This document shows positions 45,851-58,579 of a DNA stretch of 64,000 nucleotides, piece by piece. The notes under the pieces are model-generated. The model was not told the origin of the DNA. It was given only the letters and a program-made list of their open reading frames with translations, and did no database searches. The stretch comes from Struthidea cinerea. Taxonomy: Eukaryota > Chordata > Aves > Passeriformes > Corcoracidae. The position numbers were made by a program, and so were the translations under genes. Numbering within the stretch: the first letter of the stretch is position 1; each line of letters begins with the position of its first letter. The DNA lies in contig VZTI01002590.1 in the NCBI GenBank assembly GCA_013397865.1, positions 589,751 to 653,750 of the forward strand, written 5' to 3'.

Positions 45851-48011
45851 GTCAATTATTAATAATATGCAATTATAATATTAAATAATTGCACACACAT
45901 ACATCTATTTCTCTACACACAAATTTAAAATGTCAACATTTATAAGATGGACACATCTCTCCCTTACCCTTCAGTGAAGCCTTCAGCTTCACTACTGACT
46001 AGAACACGGTTCTGAAGAAATGCTGGATGGACAGACCAAGATCCTAACTGGCTGCACTCTCTGGCAACCCAGGACGTGGAGTCCCACATTTCTGTTCGTA
46101 GTTGACAGCAATAAAGAGATAAAGCACAAATTCAGATGTCCTTATCAAAAGCTCTAGCAGCAGCCTCCTGACTCCCTGACTAATAAAATTCAAATATTAG
46201 AGTAAACACAGCTAAAAACAGCATCAGGTTGTCAGCCAATGCCCAAGCTATTGGATGTGCTCAATAAATTGCCTGAAAGAGGACTGGAGAATTTCTTGAG
46301 AATAGAAGAGAAAGTGAAGGGCCACCAAAGCTTTACCTAACAACTTTATTAAAATGTGCCTCTTCCTTCAAGCACTGTTCCAAGCTTCCCCACAGAAGCT
46401 ACAGATACCAGATAGCATCCAAGAAATTAAGAATCTGCCTAGTAACCCAGGCCAATCACTATTTGTAATATTTCCTGTTGATCAATATCCAAAGCACTTT
46501 ACCCTCTTCCCTGCATTTAGTACCATCCACCTGGAGAGAACATGGGCTGATGACTGCCCAGGCAGAACCAATGACATTTACAGGTTTCTTCCTCTATTTG
46601 TCACATCTGAATAACAGCAATTAAAAAATTCTTTTTAAAAATCCCCCACTGTATCTCAAATAAAAAGTTGACTACCAGAAAATACATAATAGGAGGAAGC
46701 AAATTATTAATACTGTGTTTAATCCTTCATTCTTCCTAATACCTTACTGTCTTCCCTGACAAAATAAATCAAAGCAACATGTGCAGATTCTGACACAACA
46801 TCCCTGCAAGATGATATTAAATGTATTTTTTTTCATATGGAGTGGTACTATGTCAATAACTGTCCTCTGAAATGGGTGTTTAGGAGATTATTTCCTTGAT
46901 TGCTAATGAGATGACTATCTCCATATATTCTGATCTGAAAATACCTGTGAGTTATTATTACTGCTGTCACTGTTCATGCCTTGCAAACAGCCGGCCTGCG
47001 GCTGCTGTGCTGCACATCACCAGCAAGGGAGTCCTGTGCTTCGCCTTTCTTCAGAAACCACAACTGAAAATTTGTTAGTTCCAGCCTTAGTCTGCGTCTT
47101 TCCTCCTCTCATGCCAGAGGAGCACATTTTCGGTGAGAACACCACGCCCTACACAAGCTGCCTCCTTAGCAACGCTAACGAATCACTTGCCACCCAGCTC
47201 AAGGCTACCTGTCTTTTCCCCAGTGACACCTTCATGCTCTCAGTGCTCTGACTAGTCCTGATGAAAGGGAGGCTTAAATGAAGTATGGATTTTCCTTCAC
47301 AGGTTTTCTGAACAATAACTTCACATATTAGTTAGAGTTTGGGTTTGAAATTGCAATCAGAAAAAAGAAAAACGCTCTAAAGTAGAGAGCTACACTGCTT
47401 GTACTCCTATTTTAAGGGCAGGAATGCAACATGGTTCTGTTTAACCCTTCAGGGGAAGACTGTGAAATAATAACAATTTCTAAAAATTATATTTTAATAT
47501 TCATAACGCAATAAGAGAATGAGTTATACACTTTCCTTTCCACAACCCTGAGTAACCAACATATGAAATGCACCTTCTCATTGGTCAGGCATTGGTGATT
47601 TTAGACGAGAGCAGAAGGAGAAAAAGGCTTGGAAGAGGATGATGCCATGTTGTGCTGTTTCTGATCTGGTTATCTGAAGAGTAATAACGTCTCTAGGTGC
47701 AGTCACAACAATGCAGGCAGGAATAAAAGATTAAGAGGGGTGAAAGGAGATAGGCCTGGACTAGTTGCTTTTTGTAGCTTCTCCTGGTTGGCACAACCAT
47801 GGACCAAATATTATGTCCTTGCCATAGGAAAACATCATTGACAGGATCTCCTTCAGCAGTTATGGAGCACTGTTTGGACAAATGATTGCAGTCACCTTCA
47901 AATCACCTACAGTGGAGAACTACAAGCAAGGACCATTCATGGCATCATGCCCAAAACATTGCCACAGGGAAAGCTCAGAACTAGGCTGAGATTAAGCACT
48001 AAAGATGTACT
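45851..48011. other. Unassigned sequence
   Basis: An AT-rich start (TTAATAATATGCAATTATAA type) right after the CR1 tail, then unremarkable sequence. No gene recognised. Confidence 0.45.
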
Positions 48012-48067
48012 AAAAAAAATCCCCAACCAAAACCGAAACAAACCAAACCAACAAACAAACGAAAAAG
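48012..48067 (+). repeat. A/C-rich tract
   Basis: Degenerate AACCAAACAAAC-type sequence with almost no T or G. Confidence 0.8.
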
Positions 48068-48626
48068 AATAAAATCAAATACTTGAAAGGTCATCACTAA
48101 AAAGAAAATCAGGTATTTTCTTTTTAGTAGATAACTAAACAGAAGAAATCAGAGCCAGTTTTCTGAAATGAGCTAGAAGCTAAGTTTTTTAGAGAATATC
48201 CTGAAGGAATTAGGGTTCCCATTATTTAATAAACTTTTTTTTTTCCCAGAAAAATGCCACAGAGTCAATTTCTACTTCACATCTGTGGCACTGGGAGGAC
48301 AGAAAGGAATGTCCATGCACTTTTAAAAGAAAACATCAAAGACATCTTCATTTCACTGAAGCATTAATCACATAATAATGAATGTTTATTAGCCTGCAAT
48401 TCCAGAGACTAAAGTTTATTCCCATTTAAAACAAAATACTCTCCCACAAACTGCATAATAAATGTACCAAAAATTATGGGCTTTGAAACTAGAGTAAAGA
48501 TTCATTGAAACATTAAATAACTCATCTGCCATGGGAAAAATCTAATTGAGATTAGGGAAAAGGAGATCTTAGCAAGAAGTATTGCATTCAGAAAAAAACA
48601 AAAACAAGGAGACGAATCAAGATTGA

Positions 48627-48674
48627 TTAAGGGAAGACAGTCCTATAATGTTAAGGGAAGATAGTCCTAGAATA
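48627..48674 (+). repeat. 24-bp tandem duplication
   Basis: Two adjacent 24-bp copies of TTAAGGGAAGAYAGTCCTA plus 5 bases, differing at three positions. Confidence 0.9.
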
Positions 48675-51600
48675 AAATCTTAATTTTTATATCTCTAAGT
48701 GCTTTGGTGATCAGACATGCTTCCACCTTTGTAAGAATAACAATTCCATTTCACCAGAGCTAACCATAACTTTTTATGCCTTTTTAAAATATGTATTTCC
48801 TGCAAAAAGTAATACACTTTATAGTACTAACATATTTTCAAAAAACAAAAACAAATAAACACTGACTTTATTGATTTATCTTGATAGATAAAAACATGTC
48901 TGGAGCTTTTCTTCATGCTTTAACTTGGTAATGTTTCATGTTTCAATGGGAATTTATAAATCTTCAAAATGAGAGAAGGGTGCTGTGTAAAACCCAGGCG
49001 TTAATAGAAAGAGTAAGCAGGAGGTTTTAAATTATCAGTCTATGACTTTTTTTTTTTTTAAAAACAACATATATACAGGAAAAAAAAAAAAAAATCTAAC
49101 ACCAAAAAACCCCCAGAAAAACCAACAAAAAGCAAACCTTACAAAAGTAGAGGAAATAAAGAAAAATAAAGATCTGACATAACTCTGGGTCTAGTTTTGG
49201 TTCACTCACTTCTGTGGAATATGAGTTCCTGATGTTGTCTGAGTCAGAAAAGCAAAGACAACACCCGTCCTCTCAAGGTGTTTACAGTTGAAAAATCCTG
49301 AACCTGACATTCATAAATCCATTTCAAAACCAATGGCAGGATATACAATTTTAGTCAGATGACAGTTATTACAACAGCATACTGACAAGATTCATGCCTT
49401 CTATAAAATGGCAGCGTCCTTGTAACATAAGCCTGAATAATTAAAATACAACATACTGAAATACATCTCTTTTTTTTACTGTTCAACAAAGACAATGCAT
49501 CTAGTGAAAACTAAGATAAAAAGACATATAGTTTCATGCAGATGTTTAAATAAATAATAAAACTTTATAAAATTAATTTGAGTGTGTAAAATAAAATATG
49601 GACTCTTAAAAGGGGTGGAAGCTTTTTGAACATTTTTTTTTCCTACAACACTGGAAATATTTTCCTCTACAACAGCACTAGTTTTCTTCAGATGATATGA
49701 TTACTCTGTCTTTCAGATTTATGATGTAAGTTAATAAATTCTATGCTTTGAGTTTTCTTTCTCCTTACTCCTGTATATAATATTTTTTGAAATTCTGTAA
49801 TTAAAGCTTACAGAAGAAAAATCTTGAGAGAAGTATCCACCACATGAATCATTGTCTTCTTTGCTACATTAGTCTTACACTAAGATGAAAATTATGTAGT
49901 CTCCTTCTCATCCTGTTGGAGAAAACCCAAACTTGGGCCAATTTCAAAATTTAACAAATATAATGTAGACTAGGAAACATACAATGCTTTATTATTGTTA
50001 GAATCATATCCCAGTACTCATACTGTATTTGCAGGGAAAATTTATTATTTTAATTTTTCTTAAATGAGGAATCAGAATTTAAATATAAAATTTACTCAAC
50101 AGTACTACTAAAGCTTTGACATAGCAACCAAAACCAGATTTTACCCCAGGAGTCTTAAGTGTTCCTTCAAATTATGGTGAAATGCCTTTTATATCTGTTC
50201 CCTAACAGATACAGCAATTGCAAAGCTATAAACCTGCTGCAAACATAACCATGACACCAGAAGGCAAACTGATTACATCTTATGAGATCCACACTTCCAT
50301 CTAAATGTGTTTCAGTAGCAAAACTCACTTAGGCAAGTCCTGAGCCTATTTCCCCTGTAATTTCTCAGCAGGAATCAGCATAAGCAATACTTTGATGATC
50401 ATATTTCTACAGGATTACCTGCTACAGGCAGTACCTTTCTTTGCCTCTGGACAAAATAAAATAAATTAACACATTTCTCAGAAAGGCAATTCCAAAGGAC
50501 TGAAGTATGTCTTGTGCCTCTGTGGGGATCTATGCATTCCTAGCTTTTTCATACATATTAGGTTGTTGGATTTTTTAAACAAACAAAAAGGTAGAAGAGC
50601 TCCCCACAGTTTCAGCTACATTTATCCCTTTGGGGTTTTTTTCATGCATCTTTCTTTTACTACCATCCTTTCATGACCAATTCTGCAGTTATTTTCATTG
50701 CCAAAAATAATTTTAAAAGCTCTCCACATCCCCAAGAAGAAATCCTATCTAGTGGATGGCAGACAGAGCTTCCACAGAGGAACTCCTTAATACCAAGCAC
50801 TGTTCCATCAACTAATTCCTCTGAATCTGAAAAAGTCATTCTCTGCCTCATCCCAGTCTGACTGGCTCCTTATATTTCCCATTGACTCAAGTGGTGATTG
50901 CATCTTCTCAACTCAACCTTCAAACCAGGACTTTACTTTTCTCCTGCAGTTTGCCCTGCAGTATCAGCTGAGGTTGAATCAGTGCTTGAAGATCAGCAGC
51001 ACTGAAGGGGTGATGCCCTTCTCCAACAGCAAGGAAAAGTACAGCTAATGTTCCCAGTTTGTGTCACGTTTTCATCGTTTTGATTTGCACAATAACATTA
51101 AAATGAACAAACTTCATGGGTGATGTGCATGGTAGAAGCACAAACTCTCCCTCCCCACCGTGCTGGGGGCAGGGACCCTGCTCTGCCCGAGGAGGGGTCT
51201 CATCAGGACTGACCTCACTGGCCTGGCATCCCTGAGATTTACATACAGACATCAGGGACTCATCTGATCCAAAAGTATAAATGCCCTCATAGAATGAAGT
51301 GATGATTTGACCCCTATTTTGGCACAATACTGAGAATTTCAGATTTTCCGAAAAATGAGTTAACATGGAGTTAGAATTCCGTTTGCAGGGTGATATTCAC
51401 CTTTCTTGAATTATTTAAAAGTGTATCTTAGATATTTCATTTTTTTTTCCCCTTTAGATGCCCCCATATAAACTCAGATCAATCCTTTGATTAAATTAGT
51501 GGGAAAATTTGTTCTGTCATGGCAGGAAGTCTCCAACACTAGACTAGATTTTCCATCTCATCGACTGTATTTAAACAGGCATTTAACAAGTTGAGAAAAC

Positions 51601-52440
51601 TCTCAGAGAATACCAATCTTTTTTCTTCCTAGGGTACATGAAGCTACATGTGAGTACTACCAAAATCATTTCATTGGGATTATTTTGGAGCTTGTACAAC
51701 TGTTTGTAACTGAAGCTAGACTCCTGTCCACAGAGTGCTTTTCAACATCAACAGGATTTGAGGGGCCTTATGCAGGTGCTATCTATCCAAGTTCTACAAA
51801 TTGTGAAAATAAATGTTCAGTGAACTTCAAAATAAATGGAAGTTCTCAGTACTAATATCTGAGAAATCTCAATGGTGTGATATCACCAATATTCTAAAAG
51901 CATCTGTCTTTTCATCTCACATAATTATGTATTGTATTTGGAATTTTTGAAACGTCAAGTTCATGAGACAGAGAAATAACATATTAATTTTAAAGAACAA
52001 GTCCTATCTAGGAAAAAAATATTAATATAAATTCACGCAGTATTTTATGTAGTTTTTGCTTTTCTTTGTACAATTAAACACAATTAAATGCAAATATTTT
52101 TGATGCTTTGGTTTATAACTAGTTGAAACATTAATTAATGTGATGCAATTTCAACGTTTAACTGCACAGCCTTAACACCGTATTTAAAATAGTCTCTGCC
52201 ATTGAGAAAAAAGTTAAAAAAGAAATAATGAAAAAGCCTAACTTGCTACTGAAATTCATTTAAAATACGTTACTCTTCAGCTATATACCTCTGTATGGAT
52301 TTGCTCAGAAAGATGTAGCCATCACCAAGACCACTGCTAAACACAATGAGAATTAACCATACACACAGTTTATTCTGTTAGTCAAACCATTTCCAAGTGA
52401 CTTAGAAGTGACAGTAGGATTAGGGAGAACATGTCATTTA
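48675..52440. other. Unassigned AT-rich sequence
   Basis: No gene or mobile element. T13 (49047-49059) and A15 (49080-49094) runs lie 20 bp apart and could pair. An A/C-rich patch follows to about 49135. Bases 51120-51240 are GC-richer but unassigned. Confidence 0.45.
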
Positions 52441-52500
52441 GAAAAACAAAACAAAACAAAAAAGCAAAAGCAAAAGCCAAGAAGCAAAGAAAAAACCAAA
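52441..52500 (+). repeat. A-rich (AAAAC/AAAAGC)n tract
   Basis: Short degenerate AAAAC and CAAAAG units. The antisense frames across it (Phe/Leu/Cys-rich) are artefacts. Confidence 0.8.
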
Positions 52501-54144
52501 TTAACCAGTGTTGGCCAAAACAAACAGGACACTTGTGCTGCCTTGTCTGTGAACTGAATGGATGGATGAATGACAAAACACAGTGAGAAAATTGATTCTA
52601 TTATATTACTTTTGGATGCAGCAGTTAAATATGAGAAAGGAATACTGGTCAAAACTGAGGCTGGTTCCAATAGCAAAAAAATATTCTGAAATCACAAAGA
52701 TTAGATATTTTCTCACTATACAAATGCCCTCTACTTCGACTGAAAGCACAATGAAGTCTGAGACACAAATCATTTGTTATTTTGTTTTTCCCCATGGCTA
52801 GCACTACACAGCTCCATTTTTTACTGTGAGTGATACTCTCTTATAAAAAACAAAAAAAGTTTGTTAGTAACAAGACAATTAAAAAAATAGCCCTATTTCT
52901 AAGTATATCATCACAAAGTCAGAAGCCCAGGTATGTACCTGACTTTTGATACTTTAACCTCGGAAGTAAATATAGTAAGACAGCAAATGCCTACAGCATT
53001 ATTGAAATATCTAGCCAGAATTATCGAATTCTACTTATAAGAACTGTAAATAAATCTACTGCTTTTTTCACAAAAGTTGTTCAGGGATACAGAAAAACAA
53101 CTTTCTCAAGTTGACTTTTTACTTTAAAAAGTTCAGAGGTTTCATCTATCAGAAAAATATCAAAACTGAACAAAAACAATCTTACAAATTAAGAGACAAA
53201 GGTATATTCAGAATAATTTTCAAAATAAGCAAACTGAAAACACTTCAGAACACTCTGGGTATCACGAAGTATGACTCTAATATCCAATTCAAAAAATCAA
53301 GTTTGCAAAATTTCAAGTTTATTTCCTCCTTCTAACCAGGCTGATCTGAAGCAGCTTTTCTTCCGTCTTGCTCGGATACGAATGTTTAATTCATATTGCT
53401 TTTTAATCTCGCTTTCAGATAATACCTTGAACATATATTATATGTCTAAAAGTTTTTCCCCTCTGGTTATATTTAAGGTGTTCAAAACCACACAACTATT
53501 GGACTGAGTCTTAAGGAATTTATAGCTACGAAAGGATGGAGCCAATTTTCCTGGTCACTTGGCTTAGTTACCATAGCAGTAAAGCAGCAAAGATGGACTG
53601 AGCCAAAATTCCTTGAAGCCAGCAGAGTCTACTCTCAAAGAATTCACATTTCCAGGCCATTAGGAGAGCTGGTCTCAGGTTTCTGTAAGGGTTTTGTGTT
53701 GCACATCTCACTAACAGGTCAGGGGGACTGACTCAGGCAGGTTCCCTGATTTCCCTAAGTGAACAGGGAATAAACAGCTCAGAGATGTGTGAGAGATTTA
53801 AATCTACTGACTGTCAGGTTAGTAGTAGATTAGACTGACACAGCTCAATGTTTGTTAGCTTTGTGAGGTTCATCTCTGGCCAGTCACTGAAATAATTTCA
53901 GAAAATCACAAGTTAACTTCTGCAAAAAGCAGGAAACAACATCCCTTACTGCTATACGCCATCACCGTACCAATATCCTTTATGTATACATCTATTTTAC
54001 ATATTATTTTACCCTAATTACAGTTAATACTTCAGCAAAGAAAGGGCCGGGACCTGTTCTTCTTCAAGCAACTACCCACACCTGCAAGGATCTTTCCTCC
54101 TTCCCATCACAGCTTCATTTCCATAAGAGCCTTTGATTAAAGGG
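52501..54144. other. Unassigned AT-rich sequence
   Basis: No recognisable gene or repeat. Confidence 0.45.
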
Positions 54145-54275
54145 AACTATCTAATGCCTTCTGGAAATCCCAGCAAGCTGTATCAAATGGCAAACCCGAT
54201 TTGATCTAAGCATGAATTCCCTTTAAAAAGACTCTTCCCTGGTATATTGTACTTAGCTTCTGTGTTCCCCTAGTC
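54145..54275 (-). mobile_element. Ancient CR1/L3-type LINE fragment (reverse transcriptase)
   Basis: CTAATGCCTTCTGGAAATCC on the plus strand is the reverse complement of the LINE RT segment coding DFQKAF. About 45-95 bp further, GCATGAATTCCCTTTAAAAA, GACTCTTCCCTGGTATATTG and TACTTAGCTTCTGTG follow in the order known from old vertebrate CR1/L3 copies. It has no intact frame and is probably far older than the 21.0, 30.3 and 45.6 kb copies. Confidence 0.65.
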
Positions 54276-57200
54276 ACTGTTTGCTATGGTTTCTCTTCAT
54301 TTGGCATTTCTGCAAAGATCAAACCAGAAGCACTTGAGATTTCCTATCCCTCTGCTCTGAGGCCAATATTTATTTGGGTACAACCCAATTCCTAGTCCAG
54401 TAAGTTTCTAATTCTCCCTGATAAGTACACGCTTATACATCAAACCAAAACCTTATGAAAACCATCACATACAGAAATAAAATCCCTGAAAAAGGATTGG
54501 CCATGAACAAATTCTTTGTGAGCTGTATTGCCACCCATCGTATGAAAACCCTAAACTAGAAGTGAGGTAAACTCTTTGCTATGCTTGTAGCAATTTTGGG
54601 ACAATCAGGCAACTCACTCAAACCCTGTAGTGTGACTTGTTGCCTTCCAGCATTTGTTCCATATAGACTTCTTGTTCTCCTTGGCCTATGAATAGCTTAA
54701 AACAGGGGACACCTTGCAAATAAGCCATGCAGGTACTATGTGAGCAAAATTCTCGGAAATGGATAATGATTTTGGATGCTCAAGTTCAGTGGCCTCAAAA
54801 AGGACTACTTTTCAGATGGCAGGCGCTTAACTTCTTAAAGTCTTTAAGCCATCTTAAACTGACTTCTGAGACACTCAAACTTACCATTTACTTTTCAAAA
54901 TGTCAGCCTCTGTACTGCAGACAGCTTAATGCCACAAAAAAAAGAGCCTTTTTGCTTTCTAAAGCAGCTGAGATTAAAGTTATGTAATATAGCAGATAAC
55001 CACGAGCACTTTGCGAACCAAAAGGCTTTGTAATGTTTCAATATACTGTGAATTTTGTTTGCCGCTGACACAACTCTGCAGTTCCCTTCACTGTTTTCTT
55101 CTGTTCCACAGCTGAACCAATGGTATGAAAAATCTCAAATTCTGTTTTAATAACTTTCTGAAGGCTTTTTGTCAGTATTGTGCCTGATACAGTAGAAATA
55201 ATCATCATCTAGATGTCAAAACAGTTATTTTTCATTATTATAAATCCATTAAAAATAGATAATTAAATGAAATCAGATACAAGTTGAGAGAATACAGACC
55301 GTATGTAATAATTTACCAGTGGATGGCAGGTTGAGAATCAGTCTGAATTTCAGATGTTACACCACAACTGGGATTCTTTCTAGTAACAGAAATGGAAAAA
55401 AGCAAGTACAAAAAGTACAAGAGAATGGATTTTTTAAAAAATTTTTAAATTGTTAAAAAAGTATGGGTAAAATCAAGAGAAATCAAAGGAAGTCAAGTCA
55501 AAGGCTGAATTGAACTTATCTGAAAAGCCAAGTAGAGTTGACAGATGTATATAGGAGTTGGTTTTGCCAGACAAATGACTATGCTATCCTTCATTCTGAT
55601 CCTTGAGAGAGTCTGCATATCATCTTACACTTGAAACACTCCACACATGAAGATAACTGCTCTGTGGACTAGATTCCACCAAATGTCATTCCCAAAGATG
55701 AAGGAATTAGAGGCAAAGTAGCTGGAGAAATTCAACAACTGAGTAGCTCATGGGCCAAGCATGCACAACAGAAAGACCAAGGAGTTGTTTGCATTTAGAG
55801 GAAAAACACAACAAAACTGTGGCTGCTGGGAAAACACCTTGAGAGAGCCAAGCACAATGATCCTTTCTGTGAGAGACCAGAAGTCCCACCCACACTGGGA
55901 GCTCACTTCCAGTACTGCATGAGGAGGAAAGGGGAAAAGGATGCCAAGTTCACATCCAACCAACCTCTGTCACACCACAGACACTTAAGCTGAGATTCCC
56001 CTCGGTCCATCTAGGCTTACAGGCTGAACAAAAGCACATTCCTGGCAAGCAACTCGCACCTTGAAACTCTGAAAGCAACACTCCATTGTAATCAAGACAC
56101 AGCAGTCCTTTTAATCCTCCAGTCTATTAAATTCACTTATTGTGGTAGACTGCATTCTTAAATAAAAAGAACGCATACAGTCTGTTTTTATGGGAAATCA
56201 TGTTGCAGGATATGGTATTAATTATCTGTACCAAAATGAAATAAGAAATGCAATCAAAAGATTATACACAGATCTGAAAAAGAACTAATTACCGTAAAAC
56301 CTTGATATTTTTGCTAGTAGTCTCAGTCAGGGAAAATGGATATTTATCATAAGTATACTCCTGGCAGGTTGTTCAGACAGAAGACATTCACAAAAGAAAC
56401 TGTGAAATAATTAATACACAAAGGACCTTTTTGATGATACATAAATAGACTTTACTTCGATGAGATGTTGCACTCAGATTTAACAGTGGGATAGCAGACC
56501 AATTTAACACAATCATCAAAACCTTAGACCAGATACTAAATTACTGTTGTTTTTAATGAGAGCAGACAGTACCTATGCACATACCTTTACTGTACAGGGT
56601 ATAGGACAACCCTACTCCAATGCATGGCAGCAGCAGTATTATTTTTTTTGGTATGGGCTCACAAATACAATCTAAAGATAACTTCATCTGTGTTATTAGT
56701 TATGAACAGTTTTCAGCAGTTGATACAAATGGCCATCCACATTTAACTTGTGGCTCCAAGCAGTCATTGGCAAACATCTAAATGGCAGGGTCCAGTCTCT
56801 CGTTATCAATAAAGATATAGAATTCCCCCCCATAAAAGATTCCTGCTATCCTCACTACTTTTCAAGATACACACCTCTGAGACAGCACACTAATGGCTTC
56901 ATCAGCACAATTAAAACTTGTATATTGGTTTTGTAATTCTCTCAACCCTGTGTCTCTCTGGGTTGCATCCATCTTGATCAATACATGGTCCTCTGGTGCA
57001 CCTCTTCTTGCTTGTGTCTGTGCTTTCAAGGTCTCTGCTATGACTGTTCAGGCTGTAACACATTCTTATAACACATTCTTACAGACCAGCAGTGGTTTCC
57101 TGCAACCATACACAGAGAAAAAACATGCAATACTTTCCCAGCTATTGCTATCAGTACCTAATTACAGAAAAGCCAATAAAAGCAGTTTGAATTTCTCTCT

Positions 57201-58579
57201 TTCTGCTTCAAAGTGGAGATATTACTCCTAGAGTGTAACAAGCAAGATTGGGGCCACCCATCACTTCTGCCTGCTCTTTGGGATCACTTAAGGCATTAAG
57301 AAAATACCTTCTTAAGACCTTCTTAAATAGGGCACATGATGATTGCCAAAGTCCATAAGGATAAAAGAGGGCACTTCTATCCCTAAATGGCAGCATAAGT
57401 CCTGTGCAATAAAAAGGAACATTCAAATAAAGGTCATACTTCCCTTCTCATTGAGCTGCTGTGAGACATGGAAATGATCAGAGGCAGAAGCAGCTACTTG
57501 TGTGCTCTTGAACAGGTGACGGCAAACCACAAGGTCCAAATTCTTGGCCCCAAAACTCTGCTCATCTCACTTTCTACCTGTGCCATCTGTGCACTCCAAC
57601 TTTTGCTCCTCCCCAAATCACAGATGTCCCTGGAGCATTGCCAAAGGGGACAATGTATATAGCAGTTGGTTTAGACCCCTTCTAGGGCTGGGACCACAGG
57701 CTGAGGGGGCTGCAAGCAAATGCTGGGTTAGCAGAAGTGGTTTTGGTCCTCTTAAATTTACTTCCTGTTCTAAATAATGTGCATCCTCACCATTAAGATT
57801 TGCTTGCAATTTTCCTATTGCACAGCACTACCTTCTGATCTCTGATGATGTTAGCAGTAGTAGGAAACCAGAAGGAACCTTGGGTTGCTCCACTAGTAAT
57901 TAACAGTGTATTTATCTGATGACTGACTCGAGTATAAAACGCCAAAATGGAAAAAAAAAAAAAAAATCAGTATTTCCACACATGACAAGCCATTTGCTGC
58001 ATAATTCTTCAACAAGTCATAACAATGCTGCTACGTGGGTTATGTCCTACCTGATTTAAAAAAAAAAAAAATCCCTAATATCAGACTCTATGAGTAAAAT
58101 CTGCCGAAGTCTTATTGGAGATGAGTTTTAGTATCAGGCACTAAATGCAGCATATTGTACCTTCAGCATTTTTTTCTTACTGCTCCCCTGAGATCCCAGC
58201 ACAAGCAGTGCTGGTGGTCAAATGAGGGATCCTGTAAGTGGAGATAACACCTCAGCAATGCACCTCAGAGAGCTGCTGAGTGCATGACCACACCTACTGA
58301 GCACTTACAGCAAGGCAGCACAGACATTTGCTGCCTACTATTTCTCCTCCCTCCTAGGTTATTTTCTTCAGATTCAGAGCCACTCATTTGACTCTCTCTC
58401 TTTTTTCTTTTTTTTTTTTTTTAATTCCATGTAAAAAACATAAAAAAAAATGAAGGTGTATTGTCTGGAAAAAAAACATTAAAGTGACCTGATCACTTTT
58501 TCTGTCTGTTGCTTCACAGCCAGAATATTATAACAACTGGTTTGGGACTGTGTCTGATTTCATCACTTTGTACATCTTT
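54276..58579. other. Unassigned sequence
   Basis: No gene recognised. It contains a perfect 13-bp tandem duplication at 57056-57081, poly(A) runs near 57951 and 58057, and a poly(T) run near 58408-58422. The 55620-55970 and 57230-57780 segments are slightly GC-richer and unassigned. Confidence 0.45.
57056..57081 (+). repeat. 13-bp perfect tandem duplication
   Basis: TAACACATTCTTA occurs twice back to back with no mismatch. Confidence 0.9.
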
